A DNA stretch of 34,461 bases, taken from an uncultured Bacteroidota bacterium (GTDB lineage: Bacteria > Bacteroidota > Bacteroidia > Chitinophagales > Saprospiraceae). This document shows positions 26,829 to 34,461 of the stretch, piece by piece. Below the pieces are notes generated by a model, which made no database searches, had not been told where the DNA came from, and was given only the letters and a program-made list of their open reading frames with translations. The stretch is taken from the NCBI GenBank assembly GCA_937861115.1, contig CALMBD010000126.1, positions 1 through 34,461 of the forward strand, written 5' to 3'. Every line of letters begins with the position of its first letter. Position 1 is the first letter of the stretch. The position numbers and the translations under genes are program-made.

Positions 26829-26886
26829 AGGTTCAAAGGTTGTGTAGAGGGTGGAGAAGAAAAAATTGCCCCGACCCGTATCAACA

Positions 26887-28596
26887 TCAAGGCGTAACGG
26901 CCTTCGTCTTCTTGGTCTTCGGCATTTTACCCATGCCTGCATCCTGCCAGATGGCCTTTTTCGACTTCTTCGCTTTGGTATTGTTCGCCATACTCACCGC
27001 ATTGGTGGCGCTGATAATGCCACCGCTGACGCACAATTCAGAGAATTTGACCTTGTCTGTCGATCCGGGCTTGTTCACTTCGCCGTCTTGCTTCACCACC
27101 GAATTGATCAGGATGTCTTTCACCTGTTTGGCGGAAAGTTCGGGGTAGTAGGAGCGAATAATGGCAGCTACACCGGCAGCAGCCGGGCAGGCCATAGAAG
27201 TGCCGCTGGCGTTGCCGTATTTGTTGTCGGGAATAGTGGAATAGAGTTGTGATCCCGGCGAGAACAGGTCGACATTCTTTTTGCCGTAATTGGAGAAGCC
27301 GGCAACGCGTTTATCGCCTGATCTCCAGTTGAGGGCGCCGATTTCCAGCCAGGACGGTACGGTCTTTTCCTTTTTGAACAAACCCGCTTTTACCGGCTTT
27401 TTGTAATTGTCGTTGGGGAAATTAGCGTCGGTGTCGTTGTTTTCCGAATCATTGCCGGCAGCGTGTACGAGCAGCACGTCGTGATCAGATGCATATTTCA
27501 TAGCAGCATCTACATAATCTTTTTGTGGGCTGTACCCTTTACCAAACGACATGTTGATGATGCTGGCACCGTTATCAACGGCATAGTAGATGGCGTTGGC
27601 AACGTCTTTGTCGCGCTCGTCACCGTCGGGTACGCAGCGGACCGTCATGATGCGCACATTGTCGGCAATGCCGTTGATGCCTTTGCCGTTGTTGCGGATT
27701 GCGGCAATAATTCCGGCTACGTGCGTACCGTGGAAGGCGTCGGGGCCTTCGTACTCATTGCTGCCGTAGAAGCGGTTGCTCAGGTCGTCGGGATTGTCGC
27801 CCACGATATCGCGCGGGTTGTAATCGGGGTTGAGGTTGTATTTCAACTGGCCATCGAAATACTTGGTGGCTTCTGCCTTCTGCTCCTGAAGTTCGGTGCT
27901 ATTGGCAATGCCCTGCGCGCGCACGGCTTTCACCATAGCAATAGATTGTGCGAGTTCGGTGCTGGCGCCCTCTTCGATCTTGGCAATGTCTTCGTCGGTA
28001 TATTCTGTTTTGCCAAGGGCTTTTTCTACTGCGTTGTAAGCCTCTTCGATGGAAGCCAGTTGCTGCTCCACGCGGGCTTTACCGGATTCTGCTTCTGCGC
28101 GCTGTTCTTCGAAGGCCGTTTTGATTTCCTCGTAGTATTTGTACTCCTCGGCAGCGGGACCGTGCAGGTTTTTCGGGTCTGTTCCTTTGAACCTTTTGCT
28201 CAGGCGTACGTATTCGCGGGTGAGTTCAAGCGTTTCGTGGTGTACGCTGCCTTTTTTGCCGCCCAGAAAATTCCAGCCGTGAATATCGTCGATATAACCG
28301 TTGCCGTCGTCGTCTTTGCCGTTGCCGGGTATTTCACCCGGGTTTACCCACATAATATCTTTCAGGTCTTCGTGCTCATAGTCTACACCAGAGTCGAGTA
28401 CTGCCACGATGACAGTCTGGCCTTTTTTACCTTTCTCTTTGAGCATTTTGAGGGCCTCGTCGGAGCCGGTACCGTTCACCTGGTCTTTTGTCGGATCCAG
28501 GGTGAACCAGTTCTCCGGCGCCTTGTTGCCCTGTGCATTCAGCAGCAAGGCCGAAAAACCGAATAGGAAGATTGCTAAGCAATGCTTGATTGTCAT
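26887..28596 (-). CDS. Secreted S8 (subtilisin-like) serine protease
   Basis: A 569-residue exported protease. A Sec signal peptide ends at about residue 22 (LLLNAQ). The catalytic triad of the S8 family is complete: Asp68 (VLDSGVD), His289 (HGTHVAG) and Ser467 (GTSMACP), with the oxyanion Asn in HAAGND. The gap between Asp68 and His289 is about 220 residues, far more than the few dozen usual in subtilisins; it includes a helical, Glu/Lys/Ala-rich stretch (about 140-235) that looks like a coiled coil. The C-terminus is Lys-rich (KAKKSKK and KTKKTK) and has no type IX sorting domain that I recognise, nor a separate pro-domain before the protease. It is transcribed alone and ends at the bidirectional terminator. 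Confidence 0.9.
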   Translation of the reverse strand: MTIKHCLAIFLFGFSALLLNAQGNKAPENWFTLDPTKDQVNGTGSDEALKMLKEKGKKGQTVIVAVLDSGVDYEHEDLKDIMWVNPGEIPGNGKDDDGNGYIDDIHGWNFLGGKKGSVHHETLELTREYVRLSKRFKGTDPKNLHGPAAEEYKYYEEIKTAFEEQRAEAESGKARVEQQLASIEEAYNAVEKALGKTEYTDEDIAKIEEGASTELAQSIAMVKAVRAQGIANSTELQEQKAEATKYFDGQLKYNLNPDYNPRDIVGDNPDDLSNRFYGSNEYEGPDAFHGTHVAGIIAAIRNNGKGINGIADNVRIMTVRCVPDGDERDKDVANAIYYAVDNGASIINMSFGKGYSPQKDYVDAAMKYASDHDVLLVHAAGNDSENNDTDANFPNDNYKKPVKAGLFKKEKTVPSWLEIGALNWRSGDKRVAGFSNYGKKNVDLFSPGSQLYSTIPDNKYGNASGTSMACPAAAGVAAIIRSYYPELSAKQVKDILINSVVKQDGEVNKPGSTDKVKFSELCVSGGIISATNAVSMANNTKAKKSKKAIWQDAGMGKMPKTKKTKAVTP

Positions 28597-28667
28597 GTTG
28601 AATAAAGATTTAAATTTTTAATTTCACAAAAAGTGGTTGATTCCGCATTAGCGGATAATTCAAACGG

Positions 28668-28675
28668 CAAAATTA
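28668..28675 (-). promoter_or_regulatory. Possible -7 element of the S8 protease gene
   Basis: Read on the minus strand this is TAATTTTG, an exact TAnnTTTG element, 71 bases before the start. No TTG lies at the right distance upstream; an inverted repeat (28691-28716) covers the -33 region. Confidence 0.4.
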
Positions 28676-28690
28676 TGTGTTTTTGTACTG

Positions 28691-28716
28691 CCGGTTTTAA
28701 CATTAGACAAAACCGG
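28691..28716. repeat. Inverted repeat in the S8 protease promoter region
   Basis: CCGGTTTT (28691-28698) and AAAACCGG (28709-28716) form a perfect 8-base inverted repeat with a 10-base gap. The dyad shape and its place over the expected -33 region suit an operator for a dimeric regulator. It lies downstream of the hpd stop but no T-run follows on the minus strand. Confidence 0.45.
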
Positions 28717-28782
28717 TACTTCCGCCTCTGTATATTGAACTTTTAACGGCAGATGAACAAAAATGGCCCGAAAATCCATGCC

Positions 28783-29919
28783 TCAAAGTGTACCGCGGAT
28801 GGCCTGTTCGCGCTCGATTGCCTCAAACAAGGCCTTGAAATTGCCTTTTCCGAATGATTTCGCCCCCTTGCGCTGGATGATCTCAAAAAATACTGTGGGA
28901 CGGTCCTCAACCGGTTTGGTAAATATCTGGAGCAGGTACCCGTCTTCATCGCGGTCGATCAGGATGTTCATCTTTTTGAGCGCATCGAGGTCTTCGTCAA
29001 TCTGACCGACCCGCTCCGGCACATCGTTGTAGTAGTTCTCCGGTACATACAGAAAATCAACACCATTGTTGCGCAGTTGGTTTATGGTTTCGATGATATC
29101 GTCGGTAGCCACCGCGATATGCTGCACACCGGCGCCTTTGTAGAACTCCAGGTACTCGTCGATCTGGCTCTTTTTCAGTCCCTTGGCCGGTTCATTGATG
29201 GGAAACTTGATATAGCCGTTGCCGTTCGATACGACTTTCGACATGAGAGCGGTGTATTCCGTGGAAATGTCCTTGTCGTCGAATGTAATGAGCAGTTTGA
29301 ATCCCATTACATCCTGATAGAATTTAACCCACTTGTTCATGGCGCCGAGTTCTACGTTGCCGACACAGTGGTCTACGTATTTCAGGCCGACGGATTTTAC
29401 CGGATAAGCGCTTTTGCGCGGCTCGTAGCCGGGCATGAATACACCCTTGTAGTTGGAACGCTCTACCAGCGTATGGATGGTGTCGCCGTAGGTTTTGATA
29501 GCGGCCACTACAACCGATCCGTGTTCGTCGCGCAGCGTTTTGGGAGCAAATGCCGATTCGGCGCCGCGTTTAAGGGCTGTATAATAGGCGCTTTCTGCAT
29601 CATCGACCCAAAGGGCAAGTACTTTCACGCCGTCGCCGTGGAGGGCTACATGCCGGGAAATTTCGGTGTCCGGCTGAAGTGAAGCCGTCAGCACGATGCG
29701 GATCTTGTTTTGCTGAAGCACATAACTTACCCGGTCGCGGACGCCGGTTTCCGGACCGCTGTAAGCGACGAGTTCGAAGCCAAAAGCAGCCTGGTAATAC
29801 ATGGCGCTTTGCTTGGCATTGCCGACATAGAATTCAAGGTGGTCGGTGCCGTTTATGGGGAAGGTGTCGTTCGGGTTTGTAGCGGGAGAGGTGGCGGTTG
29901 GCTTGGTTAAGGCATCCAT
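28783..29919 (-). CDS. hpd: 4-hydroxyphenylpyruvate dioxygenase
   Basis: This Fe(II) enzyme converts 4-hydroxyphenylpyruvate to homogentisate in tyrosine breakdown, in the cytoplasm. It has two vicinal-oxygen-chelate halves (about 15-155 and 175-355). The three iron ligands are visible: His184 (VDHCVGN), His267 (GVQHIAVAT) and Glu346 (FFEIIQR). The C-terminal GAKSFGKGNFKALFEAIEREQ is the conserved lid helix of the family. The start was set at 29919, giving 378 residues, a usual length; the longer frame adds 63 residues unlike the family. The next enzyme of the pathway, homogentisate dioxygenase, is not in the window. It appears to be transcribed alone from 29968-29975. Confidence 0.94.
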   Translation of the reverse strand: MDALTKPTATSPATNPNDTFPINGTDHLEFYVGNAKQSAMYYQAAFGFELVAYSGPETGVRDRVSYVLQQNKIRIVLTASLQPDTEISRHVALHGDGVKVLALWVDDAESAYYTALKRGAESAFAPKTLRDEHGSVVVAAIKTYGDTIHTLVERSNYKGVFMPGYEPRKSAYPVKSVGLKYVDHCVGNVELGAMNKWVKFYQDVMGFKLLITFDDKDISTEYTALMSKVVSNGNGYIKFPINEPAKGLKKSQIDEYLEFYKGAGVQHIAVATDDIIETINQLRNNGVDFLYVPENYYNDVPERVGQIDEDLDALKKMNILIDRDEDGYLLQIFTKPVEDRPTVFFEIIQRKGAKSFGKGNFKALFEAIEREQAIRGTL

Positions 29920-29967
29920 GCGTGAGCGGTTGACAAGTTTGAAACGGATGTTGTGCAAAATGCGCCG

Positions 29968-29975
29968 CAAAATTA
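29968..29975 (-). promoter_or_regulatory. Probable -7 element of the hpd promoter
   Basis: Read on the minus strand this is TAATTTTG, the same octamer as before the S8 gene, 48 bases before hpd. A TTG lies at 30001-30003, giving a 25-base spacer, longer than ideal. Confidence 0.45.
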
Positions 29976-30038
29976 ACAAATACAACCGGGAAGCGGATTT
30001 CAAAAAGGTCAAATTCGGGTAAAACGGGCCAACAATCC

Positions 30039-30569
30039 TCAAAAGGTTGCTTTCATCTGTAAATCCAGCCGGGTTTGGGTTTCCTGCTGGGTCGTATTGC
30101 GCAGCCACAGCACGATGTCGAGGCTGAACCGGGAATTTTTAAAGAAGCGCTTGGCGTCGGCCAGGGAGGGAATAAGCGGCAGGTTATTGCCCGGATCGAG
30201 GGGCACCGGCTGGCGATAGGCGATCTCCACCCAATCTGTCGGGTCGCTTTTATCGTACACGCGCAGGGAGACCTGGTCGACATAATCAAAGTCGGCATCG
30301 CCGAACACGCCGCCCAGCGTTACCTGCGAGGCAATAATACCGGTGATGTCGGCGTCTGTTTTGCCGTGCTGGTCGAGGTATTGTTGGTAGCGGGAGGGTA
30401 TATTTTCGATCTGGAAATGGTGCACATCAAACACCCCGATACCCGCCGGGATATAAAATTCCTGCTGAAAAATCATGTCGAACCCCGGCGCCTGGTCGTT
30501 TACTTTGTTGCAACTGCTTCCAAGCAGTATCGCCGGAACAAGGATCATTAAGAGTGACTTTATTTTCAT
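30039..30569 (-). CDS. Hypothetical lipoprotein
   Basis: A 176-residue protein with a lipoprotein signal peptide; LGSSC puts the acylated cysteine at residue 20. The mature part begins NKVNDQAPGFDMIFQQEFYI and is mostly beta-forming, with pieces such as VTLGGVFGDADFDYVDQVSLRV (shown here as the region around 85-110) and a C-terminal strand pattern LDIVLWLRN...RLDLQMKATF. I do not recognise a family. It lies 32 bases after the DUF5691 stop and is probably the last gene of the OmpA-DUF5691-lipoprotein operon. Confidence 0.65.
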   Translation of the reverse strand: MKIKSLLMILVPAILLGSSCNKVNDQAPGFDMIFQQEFYIPAGIGVFDVHHFQIENIPSRYQQYLDQHGKTDADITGIIASQVTLGGVFGDADFDYVDQVSLRVYDKSDPTDWVEIAYRQPVPLDPGNNLPLIPSLADAKRFFKNSRFSLDIVLWLRNTTQQETQTRLDLQMKATF

Positions 30570-30601
30570 AACCTATGGTTTGAAACACTATGGTGCATTA
30601 A

Positions 30602-32110
30602 TCAGGCAATGTGTTGCCTCATCCCCTGGCGAAACCGGATAATATCCAGAAATGTCAGGAATTCCCGCGGGCGGGATGGATACTGGCTCTGGAAATATGC
30701 CCGCGCGACTTCGGTTGCCAAAGCATCGGCAGGCTGGCAGTGGTACGCTGCGGTGCGCAGTGCAGGAGCAAAATGCCAGCCCGGGATTTCCGATTGAAAT
30801 GAAAATGCTGCCCGACGGTATTGATCCAACAGGAAGACCACCATCGTCCTGGTCCAGGGTCTGTCGTAGTGTTCCAGTGCCCGCAGCACACATTCGTTTT
30901 CAAATCCGATCCCGGCGCCGGTTCGGTCAAAAATATCGATGGCATCGGGTGCGAAGGCAGTGATAAAGGCGGTCATGGCCTTTGACTGCCAGATGACATG
31001 CCGCCAATTAGTACAGAAATGCCCCAGCACGGCATCCGTCCAGGTGGCGTCGGTATGGCGTACGAGCGATTCCAGCAATTGCTCGGCGTCGGCTGCATTG
31101 TCGAATGCCGCAACGATGGCTTCCTTTGTCAGACCGCTTTGCGCCATCAAGTCGCCGGGGGGCAGGATGGATATAAAAAACAGAAATAGCGCCTCGCGCC
31201 AGTCTGACTTCCCGGTAATAACAGGCATGGACATCCAGCGCTGCAACCCGCCTTCCGACATATCCGGCAGGTTTTTCTTCAGCACCTTTTCCCGCCGGGC
31301 AGGCAATATCGCGTCGGAGAGTCGCTCTCTGAAAAAGGAAAGGGCCTGCGCCCGGGTTTCGCTGTCGGGCAAGCGGAGCAGTATTTCCAGCGCTGCAATC
31401 CGGATATCGCGGTTCTTATCCTGCAACGCGCGTTTTAGCAGGGGTTCATCTGCGGGAGAAAGCCGTATCCGGAGCAATTCGATGAACTGTAGTTTGTGGG
31501 CGGGCTTTTCTTCTTTCCACGTTTTTTCGAGCCAGGTCAGGGCCAGCAGGGGATTCCTGCTGCGGGTCTCTTGCAACAATAATTTCCGCTCCGGAAACGA
31601 TCCTGTAAACCAGTCTGCGCCCTTTTTTTCTGCAAGATCTGCCCAGCGCGGATGCTGCCGGGCCAGCCACGCGCCCCTTGAACCAGCAATAGCCATTAGC
31701 TGTGCGGCCATGTGAGTATATCGTGCCGCACGGTCGAGCAGCTCCGGCAACAGCTCAGGCGGTACCTGCTTCCCTTTTTCCAACAGCAGGCCTGCATATT
31801 CGGGCATGGCTTCGCCAAAACGCCCCGACAGGATGAGGTTCAGGTCGCGTGCCGCGTCATCCCCGCATACGGGCCTATTATCAGCCTCTGCCGTAATTTT
31901 CCAGTGCTCACGGTTGCCGTCACGGCCCATTACCACCACTCTCCTTCCTGCCTTTCGGAGCAGATTGGCTGTTGCCAGCGACTCCAGTGCCGTTTGTGCG
32001 GGGTCATGCGCCACGCCGGGCTGTTCCGGAAGCGGGCTGCGTTCGGTACCTGTGATCGTCGTTTTGAGTATGGCAGACCAGTTCAATGTGGCAGGCTTGT
32101 ATTTGGGCAA
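30602..32110 (-). CDS. DUF5691 family protein, TTG start
   Basis: A 502-residue helical, HEAT-like protein of the DUF5691 family, with no assigned activity. The family opening is visible in LNWSAILKTTITGTERSPLP, and the rest is a series of helices rich in Leu, Ala and Arg (for example IRIAALEILLRLPDSETRAQ). The start codon is TTG at 32108-32110: no ATG precedes the conserved opening in frame, and a stop lies nine codons upstream. From memory, relatives are often found with SWIM zinc-finger and MoxR/VWA-type genes, none of which is in this window. It begins 24 bases after the OmpA-family gene, in the same operon. There is no signal peptide, so it is cytoplasmic. Confidence 0.75.
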   Translation of the reverse strand: MPKYKPATLNWSAILKTTITGTERSPLPEQPGVAHDPAQTALESLATANLLRKAGRRVVVMGRDGNREHWKITAEADNRPVCGDDAARDLNLILSGRFGEAMPEYAGLLLEKGKQVPPELLPELLDRAARYTHMAAQLMAIAGSRGAWLARQHPRWADLAEKKGADWFTGSFPERKLLLQETRSRNPLLALTWLEKTWKEEKPAHKLQFIELLRIRLSPADEPLLKRALQDKNRDIRIAALEILLRLPDSETRAQALSFFRERLSDAILPARREKVLKKNLPDMSEGGLQRWMSMPVITGKSDWREALFLFFISILPPGDLMAQSGLTKEAIVAAFDNAADAEQLLESLVRHTDATWTDAVLGHFCTNWRHVIWQSKAMTAFITAFAPDAIDIFDRTGAGIGFENECVLRALEHYDRPWTRTMVVFLLDQYRRAAFSFQSEIPGWHFAPALRTAAYHCQPADALATEVARAYFQSQYPSRPREFLTFLDIIRFRQGMRQHIA

Positions 32111-32134
32111 AGATAAAAAGTGCGGCAGCCAATA

Positions 32135-33199
32135 TTATCCGCCTTCGGTGACGCGTATTTCCACCCGACGGTTTTGCTCCGACTCTTCTTCGTTCCTCGG
32201 GCTGGGAAACAACATTTTCGTATTCATATAGCCTTTCCAGGTCATGCGTTCGGCCGGGATACCGTTTTTCAGCAGGTAGTCGTACACTACTTTTGCACGG
32301 CGTTCGGACAGGCTCCGCCGCCACTCGGGTTCGTTGGCCATGATCAGGCCGGGGCCGTTGATATGACCTCCGATCTCCACTTTTAAATCGGGGTTTATCT
32401 GCATGAATTTCAATACTTTAGGCAGTTCAGGCAGTGACGCCTTCAGCAGAACATCCTGATCTCCGACAAAAAACAGGTCGCGCAACACGGCTGTTTCGCC
32501 TGCTTTTGCGGGTGCCAGGGTGATATCAGGGTTGATCTTGTATTTTTTATACAGTTCAGGGCTGCCGAAAATGCGCGTAGTGATCGTCTGAAAAAAATGA
32601 CCCGGCGCGACGGCCTCGATTTTCGCGACTGAATCCCTGGGCAGCCGCACGCTGTAAAAACCGTCCTTGTCGGTTTGTGTAGAGTCTTCGCGCGTTTTGG
32701 TGCGGAATGTCACCGTCGCCTGCACGCCCTCACCGGAATCGCGGTCTTTTACCTGTCCGGCGAAGGTCGCCATAGGCACGGCAATCACAATATCGAGCGT
32801 TGCCCGGCGGTTGCGTTGCCGGCCCGCTTCTGTCGCGTTCGGCGCCGCCGGACGGCGTTCGCCGTAGGCAGTAATTTCGATACGGGCATCGCCAAGGCCG
32901 CGCTGGAGCAGTTTGTCGCGTACCGCTGCGGCCCGACGCCCGGAGAGCGCCTCATTGGCCTGCGGCGAACCGACCGAATCGGTATGCGCGGTAATGCGCA
33001 CACGCAGGTATTGCGGGTTGGCATTCAGTCCCGACACTATGGAATCCAGTACAGCGGCTGCATCGGGCGTAAGATCGGCTTTGCCGAAGGCGAAATAAAC
33101 TTCGGCGCTGCGGGCCGTGTAAATCGAATCGAAAACAGATTGTGCCGCAAGACTTTGTACCAGGAAAAAAAGAAACGACAGGGGCAGTAAACTTTTCAT
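32135..33199 (-). CDS. OmpA-family protein with two OmpA-like domains
   Basis: A 354-residue exported protein likely to tie the outer membrane or periplasmic structures to peptidoglycan. Parts: a signal peptide ending SLAAQ (about 1-20), a first OmpA-like domain (about 31-138), a carboxypeptidase-regulatory-like beta domain (about 143-225, FAGQVKDRDSGEGVQATVTF), and a second OmpA-like domain (about 240-352). In the first, the diaminopimelate-binding pair is intact (Asp74 in AHTDSVG and Arg89 in LSGRRA, the standard 15 apart). In the second, the Asp position appears to be Asn281 (GGHINGPG) with Arg301 (LSERRA), 20 residues apart, so its binding is doubtful. It heads the operon with DUF5691 and a lipoprotein, and is divergent from the C1 protease gene. 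Confidence 0.85.
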   Translation of the reverse strand: MKSLLPLSFLFFLVQSLAAQSVFDSIYTARSAEVYFAFGKADLTPDAAAVLDSIVSGLNANPQYLRVRITAHTDSVGSPQANEALSGRRAAAVRDKLLQRGLGDARIEITAYGERRPAAPNATEAGRQRNRRATLDIVIAVPMATFAGQVKDRDSGEGVQATVTFRTKTREDSTQTDKDGFYSVRLPRDSVAKIEAVAPGHFFQTITTRIFGSPELYKKYKINPDITLAPAKAGETAVLRDLFFVGDQDVLLKASLPELPKVLKFMQINPDLKVEIGGHINGPGLIMANEPEWRRSLSERRAKVVYDYLLKNGIPAERMTWKGYMNTKMLFPSPRNEEESEQNRRVEIRVTEGG

Positions 33200-33301
33200 T
33201 GAAGGGTGATTTAAGCAGGAAACGTCTATGAAACGACAATGTTATCGGGCGGTATAATTACTTTTCCGGGTAAAAACGTGTAAACAAATTAACGATCATT
33301 C

Positions 33302-34456
33302 ATGAAACAACTTGTCACCGCCGCGCTATTCCTTTTCGTTTTAAGCGCCGCTTCCGCCCAGGACCTGCCTGCTGAACTCAACGGGTATAAATTCACCATT
33401 GCCAAAAAACTCGGCGTCACGCCGGTAGAAAATCAAAACAAATCCGGCACCTGCTGGGTGTATTCCGCCAATTCATTTTTTGAAAGTGAATTGCTGCGTA
33501 TGGGCAAACCACCCGTCGATCTGAGCGAAATGTACACGGTTCATGCCGGGTATCTCGAACGCGCCGAAAATTATGTGCGCCGCCAGGGCGCCGCTGCATT
33601 CGGCCAGGGCGCCGAAACCCATGATGTGCTGAACATCATTCGCGAATACGGCATGATGCCCCAGTCGGTTTACAGCGGATTTCCCGCCGGCCAGGACAAG
33701 CCCGTACACGGCGAAATGGAAGCCGTGCTCAAGGCTGTTGTCGATGCAGTGATCAAGGTACCCGACGGCAAGTTAAGCCAGCAATGGCAGAAGGCTTACG
33801 CCGGCGCACTCGACGGGTATATGGGCACTCCTCCGGCTTCATTTATGGTCAACGGGAAGCAGTACACGCCGCAAACCTATTTTCAAAGCCTGGGTATCAA
33901 CCTTGACGATTATGTAGCGCTGAGCTCTTATACCCATCATCCATTTTACAAGCCGTTTATCCTTGAAGTATCCGATAACTGGTCGAACGGACAGTTCTAC
34001 AACGTCCCGATCGACGAACTGATGCAGATCGCAGGTAATGCAGTCGACAAGGGTTATTCCGTTGTGTGGGCCAGCGATGTGAGCGAAAAGACGTTTTCGG
34101 CAAAAGAAGGTATGGCGGTATGGCCGGAAACGGCTTGGGATGATATGAGCCAGGACGAAAAATCGTCCGTGTTCAAGGCGCCTGTGAAGGAAAAATGGGT
34201 AAGCCAGGAAGAGCGTCAGCGCGGCTTCGATGAGTTGACCACCACCGACGACCACGGCATGCACATTACCGGCACGGCTACCGATCAGAACGGCACGAGG
34301 TATTTTATCGTAAAAAATTCCTGGGGTACCTCGGTCAACAAGGACATGGGCGGCTATTTATACGTTTCGCAGCCTTATTTCCGGTGTAAAACGATGTCGA
34401 TCCTGGTACACAAAGACGCGATCCCGACGCCGATAAGACAGAAACTGGGAGTTTGA
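33302..34456 (+). CDS. Secreted C1 cysteine protease, bleomycin-hydrolase-like
   Basis: A 384-residue papain-fold protease (C1, closest to the C1B bleomycin-hydrolase type). A signal peptide ends at about residue 20 (SAASAQ), so unlike classical cytoplasmic bleomycin hydrolases it is exported. The active-site residues are complete: Gln45 and Cys51 (QNKSGTCW), His318 (DHGMHITG) and Asn339 (VKNSWG). The LSEMYTVHAGYLERAENYV region after the catalytic Cys and the long segment between Cys and His fit C1B. There is no long pro-peptide: the mature chain begins about 25 residues before the Gln. The gene is complete, with its TGA stop five bases before the window ends. It is divergent from the OmpA-family gene. 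Confidence 0.9.
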   Translation: MKQLVTAALFLFVLSAASAQDLPAELNGYKFTIAKKLGVTPVENQNKSGTCWVYSANSFFESELLRMGKPPVDLSEMYTVHAGYLERAENYVRRQGAAAFGQGAETHDVLNIIREYGMMPQSVYSGFPAGQDKPVHGEMEAVLKAVVDAVIKVPDGKLSQQWQKAYAGALDGYMGTPPASFMVNGKQYTPQTYFQSLGINLDDYVALSSYTHHPFYKPFILEVSDNWSNGQFYNVPIDELMQIAGNAVDKGYSVVWASDVSEKTFSAKEGMAVWPETAWDDMSQDEKSSVFKAPVKEKWVSQEERQRGFDELTTTDDHGMHITGTATDQNGTRYFIVKNSWGTSVNKDMGGYLYVSQPYFRCKTMSILVHKDAIPTPIRQKLGV

Positions 34457-34461
34457 CAAGT

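Larger units (their letters stand above)
26534..26886. other. Intergenic region, 353 bases, between convergent genes
   Basis: The gap between the symporter (plus) and the S8 protease (minus) holds a possible 22-codon ORF at 26637-26705, a hairpin at 26718-26752 and a bidirectional terminator at 26791-26828. No larger gene is seen. Confidence 0.6.

Noticed and set aside
26887-28596. Type IX secretion sorting domain on the S8 protease
   Set aside because: The C-terminus is short and lysine-rich, without the beta-sandwich domain or conserved motifs expected; the same holds for the C1 and caspase proteins.
28691-28716. Inverted repeat as the hpd terminator
   Set aside because: Read on the minus strand the second arm begins with As and is followed by CAGTAC, with no T-run.

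Overview
The window (34,461 bases) looks like a piece of chromosome from a member of the Bacteroidota, most likely in or near the Saprospiria. The evidence is: promoter elements of the Bacteroidota form (TTG about 20 bases before TAnnTTTG), starts that mostly lack a Shine-Dalgarno sequence, a TonB-dependent receptor with an N-terminal carboxypeptidase-regulatory-like domain, several lipoproteins, and families common in that phylum (TIGR02757/DUF2400, DUF4920, DUF5691, DUF1015). Base composition looks GC-rich for the phylum and even along the window, judged by eye and not counted. The genus-level placement is inference.

Layout. (1) 1-3366: gyrB with its promoter, a nested palindrome, then a convergent DUF1015 gene. 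(2) 3435-12781: the accessory-looking part. A promoter drives a three-gene set: a membrane class III adenylate cyclase with an extracytoplasmic helical/TPR region, a CHAT-domain cysteine protease, and an 876-residue TPR protein. A 79-base imperfect inverted repeat closes this set. After a convergent DUF4920 lipoprotein come a secreted MORN-repeat/caspase-like protease with a strong terminator, and a small TPR-like protein with two membrane segments. (3) 12874-18041: thrS and a TonB-dependent receptor, each followed by a terminator. (4) 18040-20432 on the minus strand: an mlaE-dapD-RDD operon. (5) 20487-26828: an SDR oxidoreductase, a lipoprotein, TIGR02757, carA with a small tail-anchored protein, a sodium:solute symporter, and an untracked 22-codon hydrophobic ORF before a bidirectional terminator. 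(6) 26887-34456: an S8 subtilase, 4-hydroxyphenylpyruvate dioxygenase, a lipoprotein/DUF5691/OmpA operon, and a secreted C1 (bleomycin-hydrolase-like) protease.

The best candidate for an undescribed system is the cyclase-CHAT-TPR operon (3558-9312), possibly extended by the MORN-caspase. It combines a membrane sensor-like nucleotide cyclase, a cytoplasmic protease with its catalytic His/Cys pair intact, and a separate large TPR scaffold. Fused TPR-CHAT proteases act as executioners in type III-E CRISPR, and CHAT or caspase-like proteases activate bacterial gasdermins, so signalling to a protease is plausible. No CRISPR array, gasdermin or cyclic-nucleotide receptor was recognised here. The link between the genes rests on operon structure only.
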